A DNA stretch of 62,576 bases, taken from an uncultured Clostridia bacterium (GTDB taxonomy: Bacteria > Bacillota > Clostridia > Oscillospirales > Acutalibacteraceae). The DNA is taken from the NCBI GenBank assembly GCA_946184925.1, contig CAMHHL010000002.1, forward strand, positions 1 through 62,576, in the 5' to 3' direction. The first letter of the stretch is position 1; each line of letters starts with the position of its first letter. This document shows, one piece after another, positions 46,822-57,045 of this stretch. The position numbers and the translations under genes were made by a program. The notes beneath the pieces were generated by a model. The model was not told where the DNA came from. It made no database searches and saw only the letters and a list, made by a program, of their open reading frames with translations.

Positions 46822-47442
46822 ATGAACAGCTATAAAACAGTCAAAATTGAATCAAGCGATGAATTTGTCGAGAAGCGTTCAAGGTTTATCGGCTATTGTA
46901 AGCCTGTTACAACCGAGACTCAGGCAGTTGAATTCATCAATACAATTAAGAAACAGCATTGGGACGCGCGCCATAATGTTTACGCCTATGTGCTCAGGGA
47001 CGGGCAGATAAAGCGCTATTCAGACGACGGAGAACCTTCGGGAACCGCGGGAATGCCAGTGCTGGATGTTATCCTAAAGAACGGAGTTACCGACGTAGTT
47101 GTTGTCGTTACGCGCTATTTCGGCGGAATTCTGCTCGGCACCGGCGGACTTGTCCGCGCTTATTCCGAGGGCGCGAAAATTGCCCTCAACGCCTCTTGCG
47201 TTGTTGAGATGAAGCTTTGTTCATCGTGTGAGCTCAACTGCAGCTATACTCTCTACGGCAAGCTCAACACACTTATTATTTCGTCGGGCGGCTGCGTTGA
47301 CGACACTGTTTTCACGGATGATGTGAAGCTTTGCTTTCATATTCCGACAGAACAGCTTCCTTTCCTTGAGAAAGAACTCGCCGACGCGACTGCCGGTTCC
47401 GCAAAAACTGAGATTGTCGGCGAAAAATATTACGAGTTTTGA
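46822..47442 (+). CDS. yigZ: YigZ/IMPACT family protein
   Basis: A 206-aa protein of the YigZ/IMPACT (UPF0029) family: an N-terminal domain with KRSRFIGYCKPV and AYVLRDGQIKRYSDDGEPSGTAG-type residues (RYSDDGEPSGTAG), the GGILLGTGGLVRAY loop, and a C-terminal EF-G domain IV-like fold. Its biochemical role is unsettled; eukaryotic IMPACT regulates translation stress. I use the ATG at 46822 because the earlier GTG lies in the rpmE terminator. Confidence 0.92.
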   Translation: MNSYKTVKIESSDEFVEKRSRFIGYCKPVTTETQAVEFINTIKKQHWDARHNVYAYVLRDGQIKRYSDDGEPSGTAGMPVLDVILKNGVTDVVVVVTRYFGGILLGTGGLVRAYSEGAKIALNASCVVEMKLCSSCELNCSYTLYGKLNTLIISSGGCVDDTVFTDDVKLCFHIPTEQLPFLEKELADATAGSAKTEIVGEKYYEF

Positions 47443-47529
47443 AAATATTACAATTATTTTTAAAATTTATAGGACTTTTAAAAATTTTGTCGTATATATA
47501 TTCGTACAAATCGGAATGGAGGTGGGATT

Positions 47530-49290
47530 ATGCCGCTGTCTGACGGATTCCTTCAGGAGCTTAAGGACAGAAATGATATCACCGAGGTTGCTTCTTCGTA
47601 TGTATCCTTGAAGCGCCGAGGCAGAAACATGGTCGGACTTTGTCCGTTCCACGGCGAAAAGACCCCATCCTTCAATATTTATACAGAGAACGGTTCATTC
47701 TATTGCTTTGGCTGCGGAGTCGGCGGTGATGTCATTAGCTTTGTGATGAGGATTGAGAATCTTGACTATATTGACGCTGTAAAATGGCTGGCTCAGCGTG
47801 CAGGAATGAACATGCCCGAGGATGGTTATGACAACTCCATGTCTGACCTGAGAAAGCGTATTTTTGAAGCAAACCGCGAGGCGGCGAGGTTCTATTATAA
47901 TAATCTCTATTCCAAAAACGGCAGAATCGGTCTCGATTACTTCCACGGGAGAATGCTTTCGGATCGAACCATCAGGCATTTCGGACTTGGATTTGCGGAC
48001 AACGACAGACATTCTCTCTGCCGTCATTTGTGGTCGCTCGGTTTCAAAAGCTCAGAAATTGTCGCCGCGAACCTCTCGTATCAAAATGAAAACAGCATTT
48101 CCGACCGTTTTAATAACCGTGTCATGTTTCCGATTATCGACCTGAGAGGGAATGTTATCGCTTTCGGCGGACGAATAATGACCGATGCAAAGCCGAAGTA
48201 TCTCAACACATCCGATACTCCGGTCTTTAAGAAGAGTTCAAACCTTTTTTCTCTCAACAACGCAAAAAATTCCGGAGAGCGAAAGCTTATTCTCTGCGAG
48301 GGCTATATGGACGTTATCGCCGTAAATCAGGCAGGCTTTCAGAACGCCGTAGCAACTCTCGGAACAGCGCTTACTTCGGAACAGGCGCTTCTTATGAAGC
48401 GCTATGCTGATGAGGTTATAATCTGCTATGACTCTGATGAAGCCGGTCAGAAGGCTACACAAAAGGCAATTAATTTGCTTCGCAATGCGGGACTTCTCGT
48501 CAAGGTAATTACAATACCCGAGGGAAAGGATCCGGACGAATTTCTGCGTACAAAGGGCAATAAAGGTCACGACGCGTTCAAAAATGTGATTGAAAACAGC
48601 GGAAACGACGTTGAGTACAGACTTCAAAAGCTGCGTAACACCTATGACATCCTGACCGCTGAGGGCAGGGTTGCGTATCTGACTGAGGCTGCGAGGATTC
48701 TCGCTGCCCTAGATAATCCGATAGAACGTGACGTATATATCTCAAAGCTAAGCAAGGAAGCGGAGGTTTCCGCAGACGCGATAAAGCAGCAGATTCAAAA
48801 GCAGAGCCGAAGCAGGTTCTACGAACGCCGAAAAAAAGAATTTAAAGCTATTCGCGATAATCTCAGCGGCAGAGGTGACAGGGTTAATACCGAACATTAT
48901 AAAAAACCGCGCGCTACCGTTGCCGAGGAGGGCGTAATCGCTTATCTCGTAAAAAATCCGGACAAGCTCGGCAAGATAAATTCCCGGCTCAGTCCGGAAA
49001 AATTCCAGACGGAATTCAACCGTAAGCTGTTTGAATATTTCTCTGAAAGAATAAAAAATTCAGAGGACGCTCTCTCAGCCGTTTCAGCTGACTTTACTCA
49101 GGATGAGATTTCGAAAATTTATCAGATTATCAACTCCGAATCAGCCAGAATGGCTAACGAAAAAACACTTTTTGAAAATATTAACATATTAAACGATGAA
49201 TTTTCCGGGCTTGACGCCTCGGACGCAGGCGCTGCTTCGATAGATAGCATTGAAGCGGAGCTCAGACGCCTCAAGGAAAAGCATCAGTAG
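47530..49290 (+). CDS. dnaG: DNA primase DnaG
   Basis: A 586-aa primase making RNA primers at the fork with DnaB. An N-terminal CHC2 zinc ribbon (CPFH...CFGCGVGGD), the RNA polymerase core with TOPRIM motif LCEGYMDVI and a later [11 protein letters not shown] acidic motif, and a C-terminal helicase-binding domain are in order. GGAGGTGGG precedes the ATG. rpoD follows 13 bp later, the conserved macromolecular-synthesis pair. Confidence 0.97.
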   Translation: MPLSDGFLQELKDRNDITEVASSYVSLKRRGRNMVGLCPFHGEKTPSFNIYTENGSFYCFGCGVGGDVISFVMRIENLDYIDAVKWLAQRAGMNMPEDGYDNSMSDLRKRIFEANREAARFYYNNLYSKNGRIGLDYFHGRMLSDRTIRHFGLGFADNDRHSLCRHLWSLGFKSSEIVAANLSYQNENSISDRFNNRVMFPIIDLRGNVIAFGGRIMTDAKPKYLNTSDTPVFKKSSNLFSLNNAKNSGERKLILCEGYMDVIAVNQAGFQNAVATLGTALTSEQALLMKRYADEVIICYDSDEAGQKATQKAINLLRNAGLLVKVITIPEGKDPDEFLRTKGNKGHDAFKNVIENSGNDVEYRLQKLRNTYDILTAEGRVAYLTEAARILAALDNPIERDVYISKLSKEAEVSADAIKQQIQKQSRSRFYERRKKEFKAIRDNLSGRGDRVNTEHYKKPRATVAEEGVIAYLVKNPDKLGKINSRLSPEKFQTEFNRKLFEYFSERIKNSEDALSAVSADFTQDEISKIYQIINSESARMANEKTLFENINILNDEFSGLDASDAGAASIDSIEAELRRLKEKHQ

Positions 49291-49303
49291 AAAGGAAATC
49301 TAT

Positions 49304-50389
49304 ATGGGACAGCAGGACAAAAAAAGTATCGTAAAGGAACTCACCGAGCTCGGAAAATCCAAGGGTAATCTTACCAATGATGAGATTATAGAGGCTCTCG
49401 GTGAAATCGAATTCAAGCCCGAGGAGCTGGAGAAGCTTTATGACAACCTTGAACAGCAGGGCATTGAGATTATCGAGGACATCGAGAACATGGACATCGA
49501 GAACATCGAAGCTGTTGCTGAAAAGGGTGAGCTCGGAAGCGGCGATTCCGGAGAGTCGATGTCTATTGATGACCCGGTCAAAGTGTATCTCAAGGAAATC
49601 GGACGTGTTCCGCTGCTTTCTCCCGAGGAGGAGATTGAGCTGGCTATCAAGATTTCCGAGGGCGATATTCAGGCGAAGAAACGTCTTTCGGAAGCCAACC
49701 TCAGACTTGTCGTCAGCATTGCCAAGCGTTATCTCGGCAGAGGAATGCAGTTCCTTGACCTTATTCAGGAAGGCAACCTCGGCTTGATTAAGGCTGTAGA
49801 GAAGTTTGACTACACCAAGGGCTTCAAGTTCTCTACATACGCTACATGGTGGATTCGTCAGGCTATCACGCGTGCAATTGCCGATCAGGCGCGCACAATC
49901 CGTATCCCTGTCCATATGGTGGAAACTATAAACAAGGTTAAAAAGGTAAGCACTCAGATTCTTCACGAAAAAGGCCACGAGCCCACATCTGAGGAAATTG
50001 CCGAGAAACTCGATATTTCCGTTGACAAGGTAAGAGAAATTGTCAGAGTTGCTCAGGAGCCTGTTTCTCTTGAAACTCCGATAGGCGAGGAGGAGGACAG
50101 CCACCTCGGTGACTTCATCCCGGACAGCGATACACCTGCTCCGGCGGACGAGGCTTCTCACGCTCTGCTCAAGGAACAGCTCGAGGAGGTTCTCGCTACT
50201 CTCACTCCGCGTGAAGCTAAGGTGCTCAGACTTCGCTTCGGTCTGGAGGACGGCAAGAGCCGCACTCTGGAGGAGGTAGGCTCAGAGTTCAAGGTTACTC
50301 GCGAGCGTATCCGTCAGATTGAGGCTAAAGCTTTGAGAAAGCTTCGTCATCCCTCGCGGAGCAAGAAGCTTAAGGACTATCTTGATTAA
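49304..50389 (+). CDS. rpoD: primary sigma factor SigA
   Basis: A 361-aa housekeeping sigma factor. A short acidic N-terminal region 1.1-like segment is followed by region 1.2 ([12 protein letters not shown]), region 2 ([16 protein letters not shown] and [12 protein letters not shown]), region 3, and region 4 with the helix-turn-helix [20 protein letters not shown]. Many promoters in this window match its TTGACA-17-TATAAT specificity. GAAAGGA precedes the ATG at 49304. Confidence 0.97.
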   Translation: MGQQDKKSIVKELTELGKSKGNLTNDEIIEALGEIEFKPEELEKLYDNLEQQGIEIIEDIENMDIENIEAVAEKGELGSGDSGESMSIDDPVKVYLKEIGRVPLLSPEEEIELAIKISEGDIQAKKRLSEANLRLVVSIAKRYLGRGMQFLDLIQEGNLGLIKAVEKFDYTKGFKFSTYATWWIRQAITRAIADQARTIRIPVHMVETINKVKKVSTQILHEKGHEPTSEEIAEKLDISVDKVREIVRVAQEPVSLETPIGEEEDSHLGDFIPDSDTPAPADEASHALLKEQLEEVLATLTPREAKVLRLRFGLEDGKSRTLEEVGSEFKVTRERIRQIEAKALRKLRHPSRSKKLKDYLD

Positions 50390-50398
50390 TACTAAATA

Positions 50399-50436
50399 CA
50401 GGCGAGGTGCCGCTTTATGCGACACCTCGTTTCCTG
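50399..50436. terminator. bidirectional terminator between rpoD and the LysM gene
   Basis: Stem CGAGGTGCCGC (50403-50413) / GCGACACCTCG (50419-50429), TTTAT loop, one mismatch, extended by CAGG/CCTG. Confidence 0.82.
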
Positions 50437-50438
50437 TT

Positions 50439-50747
50439 TCAGATATAAAGTCTTGTTCCCGGATAGAGCATATTTGGATTGCACATTCCGTTTTTCTGCG
50501 CAAGGCTCTCGACGGTAGTACCGAATCTGTGAGCAATTGACCAGAGCGTATCTCCCGGTCTTGTGATATATATGAAGCCGTCCGTATTCTCGGTGTCAAC
50601 GGGAACTATTATTTTTTGTCCGACATATATCATTTCGGGATTTTCAATATTGTTCATCGCGAGAATCTTCTCGACAGTTGTGCCGAAAAAGTTTGCGATA
50701 CCGAACAAAGTGTTGCCTTTTCTGACTGAATAAGTTACTGTTTCCAT
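50439..50747 (-). CDS. leaderless protein of two LysM domains
   Basis: A 102-aa protein made only of two LysM repeats: YSVRKGNTLFGIANFFGTT...IYVGQKIIVPV and YITRPGDTLWSIAHRFGTT...LYPGTRLYI (each shown in part). LysM binds GlcNAc of peptidoglycan. There is no signal peptide or membrane helix. In spore formers, leaderless LysM proteins can be made in the mother cell and coat the spore cortex, as SafA does; this is an inference. GGAGG precedes the ATG. Confidence 0.85.
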   Translation of the reverse strand: METVTYSVRKGNTLFGIANFFGTTVEKILAMNNIENPEMIYVGQKIIVPVDTENTDGFIYITRPGDTLWSIAHRFGTTVESLAQKNGMCNPNMLYPGTRLYI

Positions 50748-50947
50748 GTTTAACCTCCGTTCCGTATATACTATTCAACAGAGGACAAACGGTTACGAAA
50801 AATCAATAGGCAAAATGCACTAAAAACAGTCACTTTTTTCTACACTGACAATTCTTTCAATAAGCGTTATTTTCGAAAATAGAAATATATATCAGCCGTA
50901 ATTTGTTACAATCTAAGGTGATAAATTGTTGTTTTCGGAGGACTGCA

Positions 50948-53758
50948 ATGTCTTGTAAGCGTACCGCTTCTTTTCTTCTTATTTTCACAATTATTTTTGC
51001 CGCATTCGGCAGTTCTTTTTGCGTAAATGCCGCGAAGGACTACGAAGCATATGCCGCAAAGCTTGACAAGACTGTCTTTGACGGCAAGCTCGGCGCAATA
51101 TATTCCAAGGAATCAACTACCTTCCGCGTGTGGTCTCCAACCTCTGACAACGTTAAGGTCAAGTTCTACGGCAGTGCCATGGGTTCAAAATACACCCGGC
51201 TCATTAACATGAAGTTCACAAAGAAAACCGGGCTTTGGTCTGCCACTGTTCACGGAGATATAAAAAACACATATTATACCTACGTTTTTGTTCGCGGCGG
51301 CAAGTCTTATGAAACATATGACATCTATGCAAAAGCGTGCGCGCCGAACGGCAAACGCAGTATGGTAATCGACCTTTCAAAAAGTAATCCGCGAGGTTGG
51401 GGAAAAGACACTCATGTTCTCGTTGACAACCCTACCGACGCGAAAATCTGGGAGATTCATATCGCTGACTTTTCTTCATCAAAAACCTCGGGTGTTTCCG
51501 AGGAAAACAGGGGAAAATATCTCGCCTTCACTGAGGGCGGCACAACTGTCAACGGTGCCGTCGGAGGTCATTCGACCTGTGTCGATTATCTCAAAGAGCT
51601 CGGCGTAAATTATGTTCATATCAATCCTTTTTATGACTTCGGTTCGGTCGATGAGACCGACACATCGGATAATGATAAGAATTTCAACTGGGGCTATGAC
51701 CCGATAAATTATAATATTCCCGAAGGCTCTTACAGCTCAAACGTTAAACGCGCCGTGCTCAGAATCAAGGAATGCAAGCAGATGATTCAGTCGCTTCACA
51801 ACGCGGGAATCGGCGTTATTATGGACGTAGTGTACAATCACACTCACGAGAGCAAGGATTCTGCTTTCAACATTTCAGTTCCGAATTATTACTATAGGAT
51901 TAATCCGGACGGTACATGGTCTAACGGCTCCGGTTGCGGTAACGATACCGCCTCGGAACGCAAAATGTTCCGTAAGTATATGATAGATTCCGTCATGTAC
52001 TGGGCGTCGGAATACCATATTGACGGCTTCCGCTTTGACCTTATGGGACTTCATGATGTCGAAACAATGAATTTAATCCGTTCCTCTCTCGATACTCTCG
52101 AAAACGGCGAGAAAATTTTGATGTACGGCGAGCCGTGGAAGCTTGACACCACCGCAGACAGCGGAACCATGCTTGCCACAACCGACAATGTTAAGAAGCT
52201 CAGCGAGCGTATAGCCGCCTTTGATGATACATACAGAGACGCTGTTAAGGGCAGCACTTCGGGTGCCGATAGCGGCTTTGTTCAGTCAGGTGAAAAACGC
52301 GCAAACCTTAAAATAGGTATTCGCGGTCAGGCTGATGAGACGATGGGATGGGCTTCAACCGCGTCTCAGGCTGTGACCTACGCTTCATGCCACGATAACC
52401 TTACGCTCTGGGATAAGCTGATAAAATCCGTCAAGGGCGAGAGCGGTGACTATTCCAAGCGCTACGGTGACCTTGTCTCTATGAATAAGCTTACCGCAGC
52501 TATTACATACACCTCGCAGGGAATCCCCTTCATCCTTGCCGGCGAGGAATTCTGCCGCACAAAGCTGGGGGACGAGAACAGCTATAAATCCGGCTTCAAG
52601 TTAAATCAGCTTGACTGGTCTATGCTTGATGTTTTCGGTGATGTTTCCGATTACTATGCCGGGTTGATTGATATCCGGGAATGTATTTCAGCCTTCCGCG
52701 CTCCCGGGGCAGAGAAAGCTAACAGCATAGTTTTTTCAGATGATGTTCCGAACGGTGTGATTACGTATACACTTGACGATGAGAAGTTTGGCAAGGTTTT
52801 CGTTGGCTTCAACTCTTCCGAAGAAGCATATACCGCTAAAGCAGAAGGTAACTGGGCGATTATTGCCGACAGCGAGCAGGCAGGAATGGTAAAGCTCGGC
52901 GAAGCGTCGGGAAGTGTAAGCATTAAGCCGCGTTCCGCTGTTATTATGGTTGATAAAGCTTCTTTTGACGCAGTGGGAATAAAACCCACTGAAGGCAAGG
53001 TTGTTGTTCGCTATAAGGATGTAGACACAAAGGAATGCTTTCGTTCCGGTGTTCTGCGTGGCGAGATTGGCGAACAATTTGAAATCGCTCCGCAGACAAG
53101 TGTTCTGATGAACTACGATATCAAGAACAAATCTGGCGACAAAGGAACCTTCGGCGAAAAGGTTCGCTACTGTGATTTTGAATGCAAAAAGTATGACGGA
53201 AGTTATTCCGCAGTTACCTTTCGTTTCGTTGATGATGAGACTGAGGAGGATATCGCTCCCTCAAAAGTTATGACAAACAGAGCGGGGCAGGAGTACAAAA
53301 CGACCGTTATTCCTTCTGTAGACGGATATACTCTCAATCTTCAGAAGCTGCCAAAGAACGGATGCGGAACTTTTACCGATAAAGATCAAACCGTACTTTA
53401 TAAATTTACCAGAAAATCCGCCGAGGATCAGCTTTGCAAGGTCAATATAATTTATATGACTACTGACGGTGAGGTCAAGGGCACCGACACTCTCTCCGAT
53501 ATTGAGGGAGCTCCTTACAAAACCTCTCAGATCGAGCTTGACGGTTATGAGTTTGTATCTGTTTCCGACAACAGCTCGGGACAGTTTGTCTCGGGAGAGC
53601 AGAATGTTATTTATATCTATTCTCCTGTTTCGTTTATGCAGACTGTTGTGCTGATTCTTACGATTGTTATATGTTCGGGAGCGATTATATCGCTTGCGGT
53701 TATCTATTATCTGCGCCGACGGAATCATCTCATGAGCAGAATGGATATTGACGAGTAA
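50948..53758 (+). CDS. membrane-anchored type I pullulanase (GH13_14) with MucBP repeats
   Basis: A 936-aa secreted debranching enzyme that cuts alpha-1,6 links in starch and pullulan. A signal peptide (about 1-28) is followed by a CBM48-type domain (AIYSKESTTFRVWSP) and the GH13 barrel with the pullulanase motif NWGYDPINY. The catalytic residues are Asp in GFRFDLMG (about 364), Glu in MYGEPW (about 395) and Asp in SCHDNLT (about 483). Three MucBP-like repeats follow, then one transmembrane helix and a basic tail. No dockerin and no sorting signal. GGAGGA fixes the start. Confidence 0.93.
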   Translation: MSCKRTASFLLIFTIIFAAFGSSFCVNAAKDYEAYAAKLDKTVFDGKLGAIYSKESTTFRVWSPTSDNVKVKFYGSAMGSKYTRLINMKFTKKTGLWSATVHGDIKNTYYTYVFVRGGKSYETYDIYAKACAPNGKRSMVIDLSKSNPRGWGKDTHVLVDNPTDAKIWEIHIADFSSSKTSGVSEENRGKYLAFTEGGTTVNGAVGGHSTCVDYLKELGVNYVHINPFYDFGSVDETDTSDNDKNFNWGYDPINYNIPEGSYSSNVKRAVLRIKECKQMIQSLHNAGIGVIMDVVYNHTHESKDSAFNISVPNYYYRINPDGTWSNGSGCGNDTASERKMFRKYMIDSVMYWASEYHIDGFRFDLMGLHDVETMNLIRSSLDTLENGEKILMYGEPWKLDTTADSGTMLATTDNVKKLSERIAAFDDTYRDAVKGSTSGADSGFVQSGEKRANLKIGIRGQADETMGWASTASQAVTYASCHDNLTLWDKLIKSVKGESGDYSKRYGDLVSMNKLTAAITYTSQGIPFILAGEEFCRTKLGDENSYKSGFKLNQLDWSMLDVFGDVSDYYAGLIDIRECISAFRAPGAEKANSIVFSDDVPNGVITYTLDDEKFGKVFVGFNSSEEAYTAKAEGNWAIIADSEQAGMVKLGEASGSVSIKPRSAVIMVDKASFDAVGIKPTEGKVVVRYKDVDTKECFRSGVLRGEIGEQFEIAPQTSVLMNYDIKNKSGDKGTFGEKVRYCDFECKKYDGSYSAVTFRFVDDETEEDIAPSKVMTNRAGQEYKTTVIPSVDGYTLNLQKLPKNGCGTFTDKDQTVLYKFTRKSAEDQLCKVNIIYMTTDGEVKGTDTLSDIEGAPYKTSQIELDGYEFVSVSDNSSGQFVSGEQNVIYIYSPVSFMQTVVLILTIVICSGAIISLAVIYYLRRRNHLMSRMDIDE

Positions 53759-53837
53759 TAAACGCTAATGCGTTTAAATATATTCAAAATCCTGATATGC
53801 GCTGCGGCGCTGCAGGTTATAAAAGGAGGAAATCTAA

Positions 53838-56800
53838 ATGGCAAAGAAACTTTTGTCAACATTACTCTGTGTTGTACTGGTTCTCTCTTCCGTTGTAATT
53901 GCTTCAGCGGCTGACGTGAGCACTAACGCCACCGGCGACACTGCTTACGCAACAGCAGCCAAGGCGCTTGACGCTCAGTATGGTTACAACGGCGACGACC
54001 TCGGTGCAACCTACACACCCGAGGGCACAACCTTCAAGGTATGGGCTCCGACAGCAACTTCGGTAAAACTCAATCGTTACGCTACAGGAAGCGACGCTGA
54101 GGAAGGCGCGCAGAAGCTCGGGACTACTGACCTCACCTTCGACGAAACTACAGGTATCTGGTCAGTTAAAGTTGAAGGGGATCTTATCAACACTTATTAC
54201 ACTTACACCGTAACAGCTAAGAATGTTACCGGCGCAAAGACTACAACAAACGAGGTTCCTGACGTTTATTCCGTTGCAACGGGCGTCAACGGCAAACGCT
54301 CACAGATTGTTGACCTTGACAAGACCGACCCCAAGGATTGGGACAAGGATACTCACGTTGTATTCGACCGTTCAACCCAGCAGTCTGTATGGGAAGTTCA
54401 CGTTAAGGACTTCTCCTACGCTCCTAACTCAGGTGTCAGCGACGCACACAGAGGCAAATATCTTGCATTCACCGAGACAGGCACAACTCTCAACAATGAG
54501 GGCAATGTAGCTACAATGGTTGACTATCTCAAGGAGCTCGGAATTACAACTGTTCAGATTAACCCTTTCTATGATTTTGGTTCAGTTAATGAGTCAGGTC
54601 CCGACGACCAGTTCAACTGGGGCTACGATCCTATGAACTACAACGTTCCCGAGGGTTCATACTCTACCAACCCATATGACGGTAACGTTCGTATCAACGA
54701 ATGCAAGCAGATGGTTCAGGCTCTCCATAACGCCGGAATTTCTGTTGTAATGGACGTTGTTTACAACCACACCTACAACACTAACACCTCATTTGAGGCT
54801 TGTGTTCCTAATTATTACTACAAGATGACTTCCACCGGATTGTACTCAAACGGCTCAGGCTGCGGCAATGAGACTGCTTCCGAAACTCTGATGTTCCGCA
54901 ACTTCATGCGCCAGTCATGTCTCTACTGGGTTAATGAGTATCACATCGACGGTTTCCGTTTTGACCTTATGGGTCTCCACGACACCGAGACAATGAACCT
55001 CATCCGCGAGGATCTTGACAAGGTTGATCCGCGTCTTACAATGTGGGGCGAGGGCTGGACAGGCGGCTCAAGCACATATCCTTCTACAACCTGCACAGGT
55101 GAAAAGTATCGTCAGGCTGTTCAGGCAAGTGCTCCTTATCTCAACGAAAGAGTCGGCTTCTTCAACGACGGTATCCGCGACGGCATCAAGGGTTCTGTAT
55201 TCGGACTTACTTCCGCAGGTTGGGTTCAGGGTGTTGACGCTTCGTATCCCAAGGTAACTGCCGGTGTTCTTGCTAACACAAAAAGCGGCAACTGGAAGGC
55301 AAGCGCTCCTTCGCAGTGTGTAACCTATGATTCCTGCCACGATAATCAGACTCTTTGGGACAGACTTGCTGCTTCTCAGGAACTCGAGGATTATTATCGT
55401 AAACGTCACCCCATGCTCGTAGCCGAGAGCAAGCTCACAGGCGGTATCATTACAATGTCACAGGGCGTCACCTTCATGCTCGCCGGTGAGGAGATGGGAC
55501 GTTCCAAAGACGGCGACCACAACTCCTATTCTTCATCCGCTACAGAAAACATGATTGACTGGTCACTTGTTAAGTCAAACGCTGACATCGTATCCTATTA
55601 CAAGGGACTTCTCGATATCAGAAGAAACTTTGCTCCTCTTACAGACGACACAAAGAACAGCGAAGCTAACTATCGTTCACTCGTAAAGAGCAGCGATCCG
55701 TCCTCAATCTACGCCGGTCTTTGGACAAATACAACCGAAGGCGAATTGAGCAATCTCCTCGTTCTCGGCAACAATAAGGGCGAAGCTCAGCAGTACAAGG
55801 TACCTGCTGTTACGGACGTTAAAAACTGGGTTATTATTGCAAATGATAAGTCCGCCGGTGTCAAGAACCTCGGTGAGGTTGAAGGCTCCGAAATGACAAT
55901 TCCCGCACGCTCAATGCTCATTCTCGTTGACAAGGCTTCCTTTGATTCTGCTGCTGTCAACGCGAACAGAGGTAATGTTAACGTCAAGGCTGTCAACGCT
56001 CTTACAGGCGAAGTTATCGACACCTATACAATCACAGGTACAGTCGGCGCCGGTTATGAGGTAGCAGAGCCTGCTATTGATCCGGAATTTGCTATTGCTT
56101 CTGTAACCGGAGATATGACAGGTACATTTGCCGCAGAGGACAAGGAAGTAATTCTCAACTACGACCTTTATGTTCCTCAGTCAATCAAGGATGCAGATTT
56201 CAACGGCGACGGTGAAGTTAACATCAGCGACGCTACCTATATTCAGTATGTTCTTGTCGGCAAGAAGTCCTTCAAGGATGCTGCCGAGGAGAAAGCTGCT
56301 GACGTTGACTACGACGGATCTGTTGATGTTTCCGATGTTACAATGATTCAGAAGTACCTTGTAAAGATGAGCATCGCAACCGGAACAATCACTGTTAACC
56401 ACTTCATCAGCGGTACAACTAACAAGATTGCCGAGTCCGTAACCTACACAGGCAGAGTAGGTACAACATATAAGGCTGAAACAGCCAAGGCTCTCGGATA
56501 TGAGCTTGATACCGAAAATATGCCGAAATCCGAGATAACCGTTCCGTTCGGAGATCTTACTATCAACTTCTTCTATAAGGAAGGTTCAACCGATATTAAT
56601 CTCCATGTTAAGCACAGCGGCGCAAAGACTTGGAACCCGACCTTCTGGATTTGGGGTACAAGAAAGGGCATGGACAGCACCAACTACTGCACAAAGAAGT
56701 CCTGGCCGGGTGATACAATCACAGTCAAGGATACTGACGGTTGGTACACAAAGAGCTTCACAGCTGAGACAACTGATGATTCTTATAATTTCATCGTCTC

Positions 56801-56966
56801 CGAGGCTAACGGCAGCAGCGTGCTCGGTCAGTCTGTAGACTGCACAGGCTTTGTTCAGAACGACCTATGGATTGTTATTGATGACAGCAAGGATGGCGTT
56901 CAGCTTAAGGTTTACAGCGTTAATCCCGACACAAATCCCGAGGCTGAGGTTATTTACACAACCTGA
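53838..56966 (+). CDS. type I pullulanase with internal dockerin and starch-binding module
   Basis: A 1042-aa secreted paralogue of the preceding enzyme. A signal peptide (about 1-25), a CBM48-like domain and a GH13_14 barrel with NWGYDPMNY lead the protein. Catalytic residues are about Asp376 (GFRFDLMG), Glu405 (WGEGW) and Asp502 (SCHDNQT). A MucBP-like repeat is followed by a type I dockerin at about 785-850, with two calcium loops (DFNGDGEVNISDATY and DYDGSVDVSDVTM). Another MucBP-like repeat and a C-terminal CBM26-like domain (FWIWGTRKG, SWPGD, DGWYTK) complete it. A dockerin in the middle of the chain is uncommon. AAAGGAGG precedes the ATG. Confidence 0.94.
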   Translation: MAKKLLSTLLCVVLVLSSVVIASAADVSTNATGDTAYATAAKALDAQYGYNGDDLGATYTPEGTTFKVWAPTATSVKLNRYATGSDAEEGAQKLGTTDLTFDETTGIWSVKVEGDLINTYYTYTVTAKNVTGAKTTTNEVPDVYSVATGVNGKRSQIVDLDKTDPKDWDKDTHVVFDRSTQQSVWEVHVKDFSYAPNSGVSDAHRGKYLAFTETGTTLNNEGNVATMVDYLKELGITTVQINPFYDFGSVNESGPDDQFNWGYDPMNYNVPEGSYSTNPYDGNVRINECKQMVQALHNAGISVVMDVVYNHTYNTNTSFEACVPNYYYKMTSTGLYSNGSGCGNETASETLMFRNFMRQSCLYWVNEYHIDGFRFDLMGLHDTETMNLIREDLDKVDPRLTMWGEGWTGGSSTYPSTTCTGEKYRQAVQASAPYLNERVGFFNDGIRDGIKGSVFGLTSAGWVQGVDASYPKVTAGVLANTKSGNWKASAPSQCVTYDSCHDNQTLWDRLAASQELEDYYRKRHPMLVAESKLTGGIITMSQGVTFMLAGEEMGRSKDGDHNSYSSSATENMIDWSLVKSNADIVSYYKGLLDIRRNFAPLTDDTKNSEANYRSLVKSSDPSSIYAGLWTNTTEGELSNLLVLGNNKGEAQQYKVPAVTDVKNWVIIANDKSAGVKNLGEVEGSEMTIPARSMLILVDKASFDSAAVNANRGNVNVKAVNALTGEVIDTYTITGTVGAGYEVAEPAIDPEFAIASVTGDMTGTFAAEDKEVILNYDLYVPQSIKDADFNGDGEVNISDATYIQYVLVGKKSFKDAAEEKAADVDYDGSVDVSDVTMIQKYLVKMSIATGTITVNHFISGTTNKIAESVTYTGRVGTTYKAETAKALGYELDTENMPKSEITVPFGDLTINFFYKEGSTDINLHVKHSGAKTWNPTFWIWGTRKGMDSTNYCTKKSWPGDTITVKDTDGWYTKSFTAETTDDSYNFIVSEANGSSVLGQSVDCTGFVQNDLWIVIDDSKDGVQLKVYSVNPDTNPEAEVIYTT

Positions 56967-56987
56967 TAAAAATATATAAGGTGATTT

Positions 56988-57015
56988 CAGAGACTGCCTG
57001 AAACGGCAGTCTCTG
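56988..57015 (+). terminator. hairpin between the dockerin pullulanase and cotH
   Basis: Perfect 11-bp stem CAGAGACTGCC / GGCAGTCTCTG with a TGAAAC loop but no T run. It may protect the mRNA end or attenuate read-through into cotH rather than terminate fully. Confidence 0.6.
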
Positions 57016-57045
57016 AGTGTATTGTCCCCGATTTGGAGGAATGTT

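Noticed and set aside
50948..53758. Anchored pullulanase as a sortase substrate
   Set aside because: No LPXTG- or NPQTN-like motif precedes the C-terminal helix; it looks membrane-anchored instead.
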